From contig NC_091975.1 in NCBI RefSeq assembly GCF_036711975.1, positions 2,048,501 to 2,112,500 of the forward strand: DNA of 64,000 bases. The letters are read 5' to 3'. This DNA comes from Onthophagus taurus (Eukaryota > Arthropoda > Insecta > Coleoptera > Scarabaeidae). Below, one piece after another: positions 37,757-50,988 of this stretch. The position numbers and the translations under genes are program-made. Position 1 is the first letter of the stretch; every line of letters starts with the position of its first letter. The notes under the pieces were generated by a model that was not told where the DNA came from, made no database searches, and saw nothing but the letters and a program-made list of their open reading frames with translations.

Positions 37757-40079
37757 GCATTGTTTAGTTAATGATGTGACCCCGAAAATTGTTCTAAAAA
37801 TATATTTTTGTATATTTAGTAATTCAAAATCGATTTGATACCATCATAATTTATGTACAATTCTAATTAATCTATAAATTTCAACAAACTGTCCGAGTGT
37901 TTAACCTTCTCCAACAAATCATTTGGTGACCAACAGACCTGTATATCTAAATTACTCGGTAATTTAACGTTTTAGTACAAAGTTACATACTCTCGTGAGA
38001 GGGAAATTCAAATTTGTCCGGAGGTATTATTTACGACGATGTATTCGCGTCGAGTGTGTCCATTCATTCTAGGACTATATAATTTTCGAACCACGGAAAA
38101 TTTTAGCGGTATCTGAAATTTTGGTGGATTGTATACGTAGACCATAACGTCCTGCTAATGACGTACTATGCGAGGTATATGGTCCGGGGATGATTAATGG
38201 TTTTGAATAGAACGAGGAGTTGCACTTTCTATGGAAATTTTGCAACATAATGCGAAATAATTACAAATTTCGTTGATGTATGAAATTACAAATTACAAGA
38301 GCTCCAATTTCAAAACATCCAAAATGACTACTTAAGTAATTAAGAGGTTGTGTTTGAAGATGTTTGAGTTGTACCCATCCCAAATTTATCCGATTACACA
38401 GCGAAGTTTGAGTTAAACAAGCCGATACCTTCTTGATTATCCTTTAAGTTTAAATAAGTAATTATACAAGTTTAAATTTTGCTGAAATCAAAATAATTCA
38501 TAATCAAATCCATTAAACTTTATTAATAACAACTTTAGCAGTCTCGACCTATTTTAAGATAGGAAACATGAAACAATACCAAACACAACAAACTTTAATT
38601 ATTTATTTAAATTAATCGGAAATTGAATCGTAGATAATCGAAAAATATTTACCTACCCCTTTAGGTAGTCGTTGGCTTATTGGCATGCTAATCACGGGAA
38701 CGACATTACTGTTAGTAAACAAGGACAAGTTCGCTAATTACGAACTTGGCGAGTTGTCGCCTTGTAAACGGGTTCCCGATTTCGTAGGCGATTCCTGAAG
38801 ATGTCTTCACGCTTCCATGGACATTTCGTATGACGTCAATTGCTAAACGATCGATTTTTCTTTCTTTAAACTCTGCTAAATTCAAATATTTACAAAAAAA
38901 TTTAAATAAATAAATCAATGCAAAGTTTTATCTATAAAAATAAAAAATTTTGTGTTATCGAAATTATTAATTTCTGAATTTATTAAAGTTTTATTTACTC
39001 ACGATATTTATATAAAGCTTGTTTTACATTTTTAACTTAAATTAACATTTAATTAAGCTGTAATTATATAATTATCTTCAGATAATTAGTAAATGGATTC
39101 AACAAATTGTTGTGGTGCTTTATTCAATTAATTAGAACAATAAGGGAATCACTAAACAATGGTATTCAAGTTCCACATTTAGGCACAAAACAAAACAAAA
39201 ATTAAGGAAATAATAGTTAGTTTTAAGTATTTTTAAATTAATTTGAAACGTAACTGAAAGCGGAAATTGTGTCGCGTGGAGCGAAATCTCCGAGTTTCTA
39301 ACGGAGTTTCCGAAAGAATTAAAAATCGTAAAGTTTAAACGCGCCAGAACGCTGTCACGTCTTTTTTTAAAAGAGTTACAGTTTGCGAAACTAAAACCTT
39401 CAACCTCGTTTTTGCAATATAAAAACTTACAAAAAGAAAAAAATATAATAAATAATTTTAAATTTACGATTTCAGTTCACGCCTTCAATATCGATCGAAA
39501 ACCCCTCAATTCCCAAAATACCACTTACCCTCATTAGAAATAATGGTACTTTACGTCCGGAACATCTAATATAGTACCCACATATATGTAATGTACTGTT
39601 CCCCGAATCCCTTAGAAATATTCTTAGGGCTAAACGACTCCTTTTTTATACCGAGAATAATGTTAAAAACGAAAAAAGGCTTTTTTGCTCTTAATTACGA
39701 AGGTTTCAGAATTTAGGGAATTTAGAGTGTTACTTAACCCGAAGGTTAAGTGTAAATTCGTGTTAGTTAATTTCGTCTTAAACAAATTTTTTTTTCAGTT
39801 TTAATTAAATGGAGTGATCTACACTCAACTTTTTCGGGTTTATATAACATTTTCGTTTATTTTTTAGTTTCCCATCCAAACTATAATTAGATAGTAATAC
39901 AGAAGTCAAGAAATCGCGAAATGTCTTGCTCTAATAGATGGAATTGAAATGGAGTAAGTAAGCTGTAATATGCTCATTAAAGTGAAAATATTACTAACTA
40001 AAGTGGAAGGAATTACTCCGCACAATGAATGAGTCAATTTAAAACTGGTCTTTTTAAATTACATGCACTAAGAATTATA
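37757..40079. other. Intergenic, nothing recognised
   Basis: A+T-rich. A 68-codon minus-strand frame at 38712-38918 has a somewhat coding-like look (IDRLAIDVIRNVHGSVKTSS) but no family, start exon or splice support. Confidence 0.45.
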
Positions 40080-41992
40080 CAGGGTGCCCATTATGTATGG
40101 AATATTGTATATATCTTGGCAAGTATCAACTTTATAAAAAAACATTTTATACAAAAGTTGGTTAGTATTTTATTTGCCATAATAAGACACCATTCAATTG
40201 TTTTTATTTCAGAAAACAAATGAGCAACGAATAACATTTAATTTTTTTTAAATGGCAATGTACCCTTTTATTAGGCTTATTTGATAGAGATTTCTTTTCT
40301 CTTTATGATGACGTAAAATTTTTGTACCCTTACATCAGAAAATTTTTGCATAAAATGTAAAAATTGTTTATTAAGAAAATTTAACCAATAACATTAATCT
40401 AGATATCCGAGATCGTCAACTACCTCGAATTATTACCGTAAATTAAATCTACATACAAAATAAAACAAATAAACTAAAAATTAGTGTAAATGCAAAATTA
40501 TTAAACTTTGAAGACAAAACGAAATTAGCACTAAAATGGTTTTCACGACAATAAATGTTCAAAATGTTCACCATTAACTGCAAGGCAGTGGCCCAATCTA
40601 TCATAAAAGGCTTGAAAAGAATTTCTTAGCGATCTGGGAGAAACAGCTGCAGCTTCATCTTTTATTCGTTGCTCTAATTATGTCAGATTTTGAGGTCGGT
40701 TTACATAAACTTTAGATTTTAAATATTCCCAGAAGAAGAAATCGCAAGGTGTAAGATCCGGAGATCGGGGTGGCCACTCTACAGACCCTCTTCTGCCTAT
40801 CCAACGGGCCGGAAATACCGTATCTAAATATCGGCGTACATCTAAATGATAGTGGGGCGGTGCCCCATCTTGTTGAAACCAAAGATCATCAAGATTTTCT
40901 TGGCAAGCTGGGATAATTTGCTGTTGCAATAATTGTAAATAACGGTGACCAGTTAGAGTACCTCGAATAAAGAAAGGTCCAATTATGTGATCTGCACAAA
41001 TTTCCATCCATACGTTTAATTTCTGTGGTGTTTGAGTATGATTTTGAATCATCCAATTTGGGATTTTTAGCGGCCCAATATCGAGAATTTTGCTTATTTA
41101 CATTACCATTTAAACAAAACGTAGCCTCGTCAGAGAAAACCATATTATTGAGAAAATTTGGATTGCTGTTGATTCGCTCCATCATAAATTCACAAAATTC
41201 AACACGTCGACCGTAGTCATCTTCGGATAATTCTTGCAATAAAGTCGGTTTGTACGGATGTAAATTTTCTGCATGTAATATTTTGTGTATTGAACCTTTA
41301 CTTAGAGCATGGTTTAAACATAACTGACGAGTTGAAATGTTTGGATTTTCTTCGATTTCTATGAGAATATCGATCTTTTTATCTTCATCTGTTGCAGATC
41401 TCTGCGGACCAGTCTTTGGCAGATCTTTAACGTTACTAGTTTCCCTAAAACGTTTCGAAGTTTTGCTAACTACTGATTGAGTGATTGGTTCTCGATGTGG
41501 ATAACGCTCATTGAAAATTTCATATACTTCTAATTGTGTTCGTTTGCGATCCCCATAACCGACCATAATTAAAATTTCTATGCGTTCAGTTTCTGTTAAA
41601 TGAACCATTTTTCTTTTTTGATCTACCAACTTATTTAAATAAACAAGATTCTGTCACATTCAATAGCTTACATTCAATTGTTAGGACAAATAAGATTTCG
41701 GATATCTAGATTCACATTTTTTTCAAAAATTTTCTAGTATAAGGGTACTAAAATTTTACGTCATCGTAAAGAGAAAAAAAATCTCTATCAAATGAGCCTA
41801 ACGAAAGGGTACATTGCCATTTAAAAAAAATTAAATGTTATTCGTTGCTCATTTGTTTTCTGAAATAAAAACAATTGAATGGTGTCTTATTATGGCAAAT
41901 CAAATATTAAACAACTTTTGTATAAAATGTTTTTTTGTAAAGTTGATACTTACCAAGATATATACTATATTCCATACATAATGGGCATCCTG
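40080..41992 (-). mobile_element. Mariner-like transposon with long inverted repeats, TSD TA
   Basis: Left end CAGGGTGCCCATTATGTATG and right end CAGGATGCCCATTATGTATG (reverse complement) are flanked by TA (40078-40079 and 41993-41994). The inverted repeats extend about 260 bases on each side, including TGACGTAAAATTTT and the GGGTACATTGCCATTT block. The copy carries a decayed transposase on the minus strand. Confidence 0.92.
40543..41608 (-). pseudogene. Mariner-family transposase, frameshift and stop
   Basis: The first part has HTH segments (TETERIEILIMVGYGDR, STRQLCLNHALSKGSIHKIL) and the first catalytic Asp (VFSDEATF). A frameshift near 41030 then moves to the frame with MIQNHTQTPQKLNVWMEI and the second Asp (LWFQQDGAPPHYH). 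The third Asp follows (RSPDLTPCDFFFW), with 36 residues between Asp 2 and Asp 3. An in-frame TAA near 40680 interrupts the tail, which continues as EQRIKDEAAAVSPRSLRNSF to a TGA at 40543. It is non-functional as it stands. Confidence 0.92.
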
Positions 41993-41994
41993 TA

Positions 41995-43446
41995 TACTCT
42001 CTTCAAATACAAGAGATGGAGGCTCAAGATGACGACAGGGGCGAGCAAGATGAGATGTCAACGTGACTAAACACACTCAGGAGATTCTCGGGATGAGAAG
42101 TTGGAAGAGCCTTGGAAGTGATCTCTTCTGGATCATTAGGGTTGGAGGCGAAACATTGAGGAGACCAAAGCTTGATTTGATAAAGGACCATTCTAGAAGA
42201 AGAAGCAAAGTATGTGGTAATTTCTGGGATAATTTACACAATTTATACTAACATGCTATTTGGAGTTCTTTTTGAAGCAGTTCTTTACTTGAAGAACATA
42301 ACTGGATTTCAAATTTTTCTTCTAAGCCTCCGTGTTCTGAGTTTTTCATCGATATATTAAAAGAATGTCTTAAGACGATTTGAGTACATTCTTGGAAAAA
42401 TTATTACTAAAGATGTTTATTAAGTCCTTTAATACATATGAATCGTTTTGGTCCAATTCTATGTTACGAGTAGATTCAAATTGAGATGATTATATCAGTA
42501 GCAAGTAAAAAAAAATAAAATTGTTGGGAGTAGAAGATGATGAATAATTTAACACGCAAGAAATATATTAAATATTTTATACTTGACCCGAAACGTGACT
42601 TCATACCATTTTTATTAACCGTAAAACTTATACGATATCCTTGTAAAGCCCTTGTAATCCTCGTTTTCTTAAGTTTCTCTAAGTTTCACTAAGTTGTACT
42701 AAGTTTCGTTAAGTTTAAATCTTAATCATATATATAGTACAACGCATTTAGTTTATTTCGATGAAATTATTTTCACAAACTTCAAACAAAACTTCGCTTT
42801 ACATGAATCCTACATCACGGGGTGGTTTCGAAAGTTCGGCTACTTCGGGATAAAGAGAAATCGATTTCGTTGGATTATAAAGGATGCACGAAATAGTTTG
42901 GTGTGCTGTTTTAGTGTCTTAGCATCGTAAAAACACATTAAGTAGTACTTTGTGGACGTGTTTGGGTCACAACTTAACAGAAAATAAGTTAGGACAGTTA
43001 GGTTATAAAGCTTAATGTAAAATATAGTGTTATTAATCACGTTAGTATTATTTGGAAAATTAGGTCGCGGACAAATTAAAAGCGTAAAAGTTTCATTCAT
43101 AACGGATTTCTTGAATGAAACCTTTTTTTTTGTTGGTATTACAAAATTGTCGATTAATTCTGGTTAATAAAGCGTAGCATTTTAAGTAATAAAAATTCTT
43201 TTTAGTTTTAATATAAATATATATTATCTATATATATATACATATATTTCTTTTAGTTGATATTAATTAAATTAATCGAGAATGTGTTTAATTTAACAAA
43301 AATCTTTAATAAGAACGTAAACAAAATTTAAAAAAATTTATTCATTGTCATTGAAGAGAATGTAATGAGATTATTCACGGTGTTGCAATTACATCCTGTC
43401 CGTTAACAAACCATTTAATTCCTTGATACTTTCCTCTTTAAGAAGC
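41995..43446. other. Intergenic between mariner and DUF4779-like gene
   Basis: Contains a 10-bp minisatellite (42669-42718) and a TA microsatellite near 43215-43250. No gene recognised. Confidence 0.5.
42669..42718 (+). repeat. 10-bp minisatellite, five units
   Basis: TTAAGTTTCT, CTAAGTTTCA, CTAAGTTGTA, CTAAGTTTCG and TTAAGTTTAA run head to tail. Confidence 0.8.
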
Positions 43447-43482
43447 TATATAAATCTTGTCTCCAATAAAAAATCGTTCAGT
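43447..43482 (+). promoter_or_regulatory. TATA box and TCAGT initiator of the DUF4779-like gene
   Basis: TATATAAA at 43447-43454 and TTCAGTTT with the initiator A at 43480 are 33 bases apart. This places the start of transcription 49 bases before the ATG. Confidence 0.75.
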
Positions 43483-43528
43483 TTCACCAAGAAAACGATT
43501 TAAACGACCCAAAAAATAATTTGAAATA

Positions 43529-44877
43529 ATGTTTTTCACGATTATCTCGTTCATTTTAATTACAAGTGTGAACCCACAAAGATACACTCACCCCTTTTTT
43601 CAAAATCACCCTAATTACGAAGTTAATGAAGGCCCAAAAAGCATCTTTCTATCTGGGGATAATTTGCGATTCGGGTTAAACCCAAAATTGGGGGATCCAA
43701 ATGGATTTTTAAACGGGAATCATTTTAAATCAATATTTGAAGATTTCAACCAAAATAACTTTTTCAACCCCAAATTAACACCTTTCGGGGGATTAAACAA
43801 TTTCCCAAGTCATTTTCATAATCATCAACAACACCCCTTAATTTATAAAGAAAAAGGATTCGATGAAAATAAGAAATTGGCCGATTCTTCCTTTAAACGC
43901 GAACAAGGTCAACAAGGAGTCGAAGGCGAAGCTGGAATTAAGAAAGTAAACGAAGACGTCGAAAGCAAAAAAGAAGCCGAGAAAAATTCTGCCGCTTTTG
44001 CAGCCCAAGAAGGAGTTAAGAAGGTGGTGGAGGATTCCAAAGAATATGATGGGAAAAAGATGCATGAAAAAAAAGGTAAACATTTGTTCAAATAATAAAT
44101 TAAATTGCGCAAGAGAAGCGTGAAATCAAATCGTAGAAATTTCGAAACGATTATGTAAGTAAAATCTCGATATAACGGATTAATACGCAGAAGTGGAGTT
44201 GTTCTTTTGTACAAATATTGTTAGGTTTTAAGTTAGGTTTATTGTTAATATTGTTGGTTTTAATACTTAATAAAGTAAAATTTCTTTTAATACAACTACA
44301 TTTAAAATAACGTTTAGCCGTCTTATAAATCCAAGTGTTTCTAGTTCTAGGCCTAGTGTAAGTTCTACTTTTAGTTCAAGAAAACTATACAATAATCTAG
44401 CGCTGAATAGAAATTTAATTAAATTTTTTTTTAGGTTCAAATGAACACGAAGAAAAAAATAAATCCTCCCATAAAAAAGGTCACGTAATTAAACATTTTA
44501 AGAATTCTCATCATAAAGATGAAACGGGCCGAGATGAACAATATTATGATGAAGAGCACGACGAAGGCGGTAGTTTTAAATACGATTCGAGTAAAGGCAA
44601 ATTCGGCGAGAACGAGTCGTCTCAACATAAAGAACTGCAAGAAAACAAAGAGTTGGCGAGCAGCGAAAAAGAGCAAAAAGCCGGTCACGAAAACTCGGAG
44701 TTTTCCGGTCGAAATTCAGGACATTCCGAACAATTTAAAGAGGAGAAGAAATTGTCGGATGCCGCCGAACACGGAAACGGTAATTTGCATAATGAGGAGT
44801 CGATTTTAAACCATCAAGAAGCCGAAAAAGTTTTGTTAAAACAACCGTTGCACGATGGGTTCGATAAAGACACATAA
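43529..44877 (+). CDS. DUF4779-like secreted Lys/Glu/His-rich protein
   Basis: Two exons, 43529-44075 and 44435-44877 (phase 1, donor AAAAG|GTAAAC, acceptor TTTTTTTAG|GT), give 329 residues. A signal peptide (MFFTIISFILITSVNP) leads to an Asn/Phe/Pro-rich section. A long charged low-complexity region follows (AAQEGVKKVVEDSKEYDGKK, HVIKHFKNSHHKDETGRDEQ, YYDEEHDEGGSFKY). The last part resembles the YHKDE..FYD..HD.G.F.KY pattern of insect DUF4779 proteins, which are secreted and thought structural or cuticle linked. It has no enzyme motif. The promoter has a clear TATA and initiator. The intron contains a dispersed-repeat copy. Confidence 0.85.
44328..44412 (+). repeat. Dispersed CTAGTTCTAG repeat, copy 5 (in intron)
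   Basis: TTTCTAGTTCTAGGCCTAGT then TTTAGTTCAAGAAAACTATA and CAATAATCTAGCGCTGAATA. TTTAGCCGTCTTATAAATCC precedes it. Confidence 0.7.
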
Positions 44878-47800
44878 ATTGTTATAAATGTGTATTAATT
44901 TTTAATTATTAATTAAATTCTTTAATAAAATATTTTATTTTCAGAGCGAAACAAATTTCTTGTTATAATTAGACCTTAATTACGACATAGTTGAACGTGT
45001 AAAAATCAAGCCCCTTAATTAAATTTCGTGATAATCGAGTCAGGGAAGGTGCCTTTCGCTTGTTCAGGGAAGAATTTTAAACTCCATTAAAAGATTATTG
45101 GGGCGGAAGGACCGAAAAAAGTTTTGGGTTTTGTTGGGTTGGGGTCAAAAGGGACGTTAAAGGGAAAACAGCAAGGACAGGGAAATTCAATTTACTATTT
45201 TAGAGATAAGATATCGAAACACACAAAAAGTTTTACTCCTAACCATCTCTAATTTATAAAAAAAAAACATTTTTTACATTTTAAATAACATTTTGACCAT
45301 GCTCTTGATATTATCACTATTAGAGATGATCAGAGAGATCTGTTTTGATTTTGAGCATTTCAAAGTACCAATATCTTTTACTTTTATAATTATTAATCAA
45401 GATGCATGTATAATTTAATGATTTCTGCAACTCAGCTTTACAAAGGATATTGTTTTGTTTGAAAATTCGATATTGATTGTAGAAAAATAATAGTATCAAT
45501 CGAAAATTTTCGTAGAGAAATTCTTGTTATCCCCTCAAGGGTGTGCACAAGCGAGAACTATTTCCCGAGGAACCCATATTTGTTCGGTAACCGGCGAATG
45601 CAAATAAAGATATCCCGCAGGAATTTTGGGTTCAAATCCCTACGGGGTAGTAAACCCTTTCCCCTTCAAGTCCATTTTCGTTGGTATAATAAATTATTAT
45701 TAGGAAAAAATTAATTAGCAATAAAATTATTATTGTGGAATTTTAATGTAAACTTTTGAAATTGGTAATGACATGTTAATCTTGATACAAAATCCCCTTT
45801 ACAAAGTTAACAACGTAGGCAAGTCGTTAAGCTTTAGTAAATTAAAGAGCTTTTAGTCAAAAGCAAACAAGGAACGACACCAAATAGTGGTAAAATCGGT
45901 TTCCATAAAATTGAATAAGAAATAAACTTTTAATGATAACAATTTTCCGTTTCCATCGAGTTTTAAAAAGTTAAATACGAATTAAAAAGTTTTAATTCAA
46001 TTCTTAATGCATCAATCTTATTTACTAATCTAACGAAAAGAAGCATTTTCTTACCCATTTATTCATTTACTCTTGCTTGATTGAATTACCTTTAAAGTTT
46101 ATTATTTTATTTACTGAATTAGTTCTGTATATCAAGTTGTGTTCCAATTACTTCATTATTTTATCTAATTAAGTCGAGACTGCTTTCGGCCGAGGCATTA
46201 CAAATAATATAATTCTTTTTTAACAAAATGTTGGAATGATAAGAATACAACCCTTCGTTGTAGTTATGTACTTTTTTTAATTCATGTGTATGATAAATTA
46301 AACATTAATTATAAACAGGAGCCCTTTATGAAAAGGTCCTCAGAGAAATTTTTATACCGGTCGCCTTCTATGCAAATATCTTCGTATTCTATTCTTTAAA
46401 ATGTGATAAATGACTTTGTAAATTACCTACTAATTTTTTTATTTCTATTTAGCGCTTTACTGTTTTAATTCGTTGTCTGTAAACATTTTATAGCGGTTGG
46501 TAAACTTTAAAATTTTCAATAAGCAAATTGGCACTGAAAAAATTTTCCATGTATATTTAGCTTTCAGCTGTTTTGAGCTAAAAATAGTTAACTGTTCCAC
46601 AGGTGCTTTGCCAATTGAAGTTATCCACCAATAAATGAATTTCTTTCTTTAATTAATTCTACAAAAATATTATATATTACACAATAAAAAAATATTAAGA
46701 AATAAGGTGACAAAACCTCATTGGCGTTTAGGAAATTAGGATTCCATTAGTCTATTTACAGTTCCATTGGTAATTATCGTAAATCAATTGTATTCGATAC
46801 TCGAAACTGATTAACAACACCTATCCGTTTCCATGACATGAGCCCCACATCCAAAATGCCATTTAAATCAGACATAAAGAGATAATCACAAATTTACGTT
46901 ATTCAACAACATAGAGGCACTTATTGCCCGTTAAAATTTAAACTTTATTACTTGGTACTTTCAGCAACAATTAACCCACTTTTTCTCTTTCTCTCTTTTT
47001 TCAATTTTAAGTCCCACATAAAATCCCCTCGTTTTATCGATTTCAATTTTAAACGAAACAAATATGTTTTACTTTTAATTCGTTATACGTTTATTTGATT
47101 AAATTTATATGAAACAGTTAATTTAATCGTTTTCGGGCCCTCTCAATCTTCTCTCAATATATTTTTTTTAGGGGGTTGGAGAAAAAATATTAACCAAGGT
47201 CCATCGTAAAACGTAAAAATTGTTTTTAGCAAAACCCATATTTTCGTTATCAGCAACTTGGTGAAACGATGAAGAACGTCAAAAACACCTTCGACGAAGC
47301 CCTTGAAACCCCTTTTATTACCGATATAATCCGAGTCATTCCAGAACCTTTCAGATCACGATAAATTTATTAAGTATTAAGAGCTTTTTTTAACATTCGT
47401 AATCGATCTAAAAATATTTGAGTTAGCTGTACCTTTTTTTTTCGAGCACGAAAAAATCGCTCCCTAAAATATATTAACTATCACGAACGTGAAGGTTTTC
47501 GAGACGAAAAAAGCTTCTAAAACGTGGGAAGTAGGGCGTGCACCAAAATGAGTTTCATTCAAAAGAATTTTTTAAAAACTCCGTTAATTTAATGTTTAAT
47601 AAATTCTCATTTAAAATGTAAATTGTTAAAAGGGTTCAATTACAATCCTTTTAATCAACTACATTACAAACTGCAATTTCGTTGTAATTACCAATAATCA
47701 ACAATAATTACCAATTATTATGAAAGTTCAATAATTTATTGAAAACTCAAACACAATTTAATTTAATTATGTTTTAACGTTTCATTTTTAAAATGTTTCT

Positions 47801-48710
47801 CCTCATAAACACGAGCATTAAATTCGGATCTTCCCAGAATTCCCATATTGCCCAATAAAAAGCTTTAACGCAACAATAAAATTTGTGTAAACTACAATTT
47901 ACGCACGCAAAACCGTTTCGGCGAAGTTATTTCGCGATGTCGCCGAAAGTCATAAGCACAACGATAAATTACGGAGAATTACGGAGGAAGAACTTGTCAT
48001 ATGCATCAAATGGAACATGGGAGAGATGGTTTAAACCAAAACGAGATCGATCTGGTTGTATACCGAGTCATAAAAAAATTCACACCAAAACGTTTATATT
48101 TTCCAAATTTAATTCAATCAAATTAAATTTAATCAAAAAAAAATCAAATTCATTGAATACCAAAAATTAAGCTTGTTATGTTTGTTTAAACATTGATTTT
48201 TAGTCGACACATTACTTTTCAAACACTCTGTATGGACGAGAAAGATAACGACCGGATAAAAGGGAACTGATGTCGCGTGGAGAAATGCGTCGAATTTGAA
48301 ATGGACCGTTTGAGAGAGGAAATGGACGTGAAGGAGTAAAATTACAATGACCGGTAATCGCGTTGTTGCGCCTAAAAATGTACTTAGCACCAGCGAGAGA
48401 ATATTAGTATCATAATTCTTATGTCAGGAATAAACGAGAAAAAGCAAAACTTGGATGATAAATAAATAATGCCACAAAAATTTTATAAGCTATTTTAAAA
48501 ATATCACGAATTAAATATGGAACGATGAACAATTTAATGGATAATTGGAAAATATGGTTGAATTGTTGTGTTTAAAATGTATTCCCCAATAATTGGTGGT
48601 GAAAAAATCCACCTTACTAAAGAATAAATTATAAAGTGGTACCATGCATTAAAAAAGTTTAGAACATAAACGACCTCAGCTTTGTAATATTGGAATTAAT
48701 TCTTTTTTGC
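44878..48710. other. Intergenic, nothing recognised
   Basis: A+T-rich DNA without supported genes. GGGTTCAAATCCC at 45630 looks like a tRNA B box but lacks the rest of a tRNA. Confidence 0.45.
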
Positions 48711-50988
48711 AAAGTTATTTTTCAAAATGTGTTGGTTCATTGGAACAAGGACACTTTTATTAACATTTTGGGAAATTTTCATATTCATATTCCAAGAAAT
48801 CGATTTATTACGAATTTTTAAAACTTAATCGGCGAAAATTGCAAAATTCGAAAAAATTGTCGATTATTTCAAAAATTTATCTCTCAAGAACTAAAAGTGA
48901 ATTTTCAGAACGGCTTTTTGCATTAAAAAGAGGATACTTTAATTAGTAATTGGTGATATTTCCACAAGGATCCTTCAAGAAATTAATTTTATAGCGAATT
49001 TTGCAAGTTATTGATGAAAATTACAACATCGAAAATTTTCTCAAAATTTCAAATATTGTTTTCTCAAAAACTAAAAGTTATTTTTCAAAACGTGTTGGTT
49101 CATTGGAACAAGGACACTTTTATTAACATTTTGGGAAATTTTCATATTCATATTCCAAGAAATCGATTTATTACGAATTTTTAAAACTTAATCGGCGAAA
49201 ATTGCAAAATTCGAAAAAATTGTCGATTATTTCAAAAATTTTTTCTCAAGAACTAAAAGTGAATTTTCAGAACGGCTTTTTGCATTAAAAAGAGGATACT
49301 TTAATTAGTAATTGGTGATATTTCCACAAGGATCCTTCAAGAAATTAATTTTATAGCGAATTTTGCAAGTTATTGATGAAAATTACAACATCGAAAATTT
49401 TCTCAAAACTTCAAATATTGTTTTCTCAAAAACTAAAAGTTATTTTTCAAAACATGTTTGTTCATTGGAAAGAGGACACTTTTATTAACACTTTGGGAAA
49501 TTTTCATACTCATGTTCCAAGAAATCGATTTATTACGAATTTTTAAAACTTAATCGGCGAAAATTGCAAAATTTGAAAAAATTGTCGATTATTTCAAAAA
49601 TTTATCTCTCAAGAACTAAAAGTGAATTTTCAGAACGGCTTTTTGCATTAAAAAGAGGATACTTTAATTAGTAATTGGTGATATATCCACAAGGATCCTT
49701 CAAGAAATTAATTTTATAGCGAATTTTGCAAGTTATTGATGAAAATTACAACATCGAAAATTTTCTCAAAACTTCAAATATTGTTTTCTCAAAAACTAAA
49801 AGTTATTTTTCAAAACATGTTTGTTCATTGGAAAGAGGACACTTTTATTAACACTTTGGGAAATTTTCATACTCATGTTCCAAGAAATCGATTTATTACG
49901 AATTTTTAAAACTTAATCGGCGAAAACTGCAAAATTCGAAAAAATTGTCGATTATTTCAAAAATTTATCTCTCAAGAACTAAAAGTGAATTTTCAGAACG
50001 GCTTTTTGCATTAAAAAGAGGATACTTTAATTAGTAATTGGTGATATTTCCACAAGGATCCTTCAAGAAATTAATTTTATAGCGAATTTTGCAAGTTATT
50101 GATGAAAATTACAACATCGAAAATTTTCTCAAAACTTCAAATATTCTTTTCTCAAAAACTAAAAGTTATTTTTCAAAACGTGTTGATTCATTGGAAAGAG
50201 GACACTTTTATTAACATTTTGGGAAATTTTCATATTCATATTCCAAGAAATCGATTTATTACGAATTTTTAAAACTTAATCGGCGAAAATTGCAAAATTC
50301 GAAAAAATTGTCGATTATTTCAAAAATTTATCTCTCAAGAACTAAAAGTGAATTTTCAGAACGGCTTTTTGCATTAAAAAGAGGATGCTTTAATTAGTAA
50401 TTGGTGATATATCCACAAGGATCCTTCAAGAAATCAATTTTATAGCGAATTTTGCAAGTTATTGATGAAAATTACAACATCGAAAATTTTCTCAAAACTT
50501 CAAATATTGTTTTCTCAAAAACTAAAAGTTATTTTTCAAAACGTGTTGGTTCATTGGAAAGAGGACACTTTTATTAACACTTTGGGAAATTTTCATATTC
50601 ATATTCCAAGAAATCGATTTATTACGAATTTTTAAAACTTAATCGGCGAAAATGGCAAAATTCGAAAAAATTGTCGATTATTTCAAAAATTTATCTCTCA
50701 AGAACTAAAAGTGAATTTTCAGAACGGCTTTTTGCATTAAAAAGAGGATACTTTAATTAGTAATTGGTGATATTTCCACAAGGATCCTTCAAGAAATTAA
50801 TTTTTTAGCGAATTTTGCAAGTTATTGATGAAAATTTTCTCAAAACTTCAAATATTCTTTTCTCAAAAACTAAAAGTTATTTTTCAAAACGTGTTGGTTC
50901 ATTGGAAAGAGGACACTTTTATTAACACTTTGGGAAATTTTCATACTCATATTCCAAGAAATCGATTTTATACGAATTTTTAAAACTT
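48711..50988 (+). repeat. 363-bp satellite array, dimeric higher-order repeat, about 6.3 units
   Basis: The phrase GTTATTTTTCAAAA recurs at 48714, 49077, 49439, 49802, 50165, 50528 and 50877. This is a period of 362-363 bases, except for a last unit shortened by 14. Each unit has two related halves of about 180 bases, one starting AAAAGTTATTTTTCAAAACG and one AAAAGTGAATTTTCAGAACG. Both halves end in a CTCAA(A)GAACT-like string. A single GGATCC lies in each unit. Confidence 0.95.

Noticed and set aside
42001-42250. Possible LINE endonuclease-tail scrap right of the mariner
   Set aside because: The words (RWRLKMTTGASKMRCQ, LRRPKLDLIKD) only loosely recall LINE tails and no conserved residue order could be fixed.
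45560-45660. Possible tRNA (GGGTTCAAATCCC B-box-like word)
   Set aside because: The T-stem does not pair fully and no A box, anticodon arm or acceptor stem could be found upstream.
47883-48170. 95-codon plus-strand frame (MCKLQFTHAKPFRRSYFAMS...)
   Set aside because: Lys-rich, ends in an A/T run, no homology, no splice or signal features; compatible with chance.
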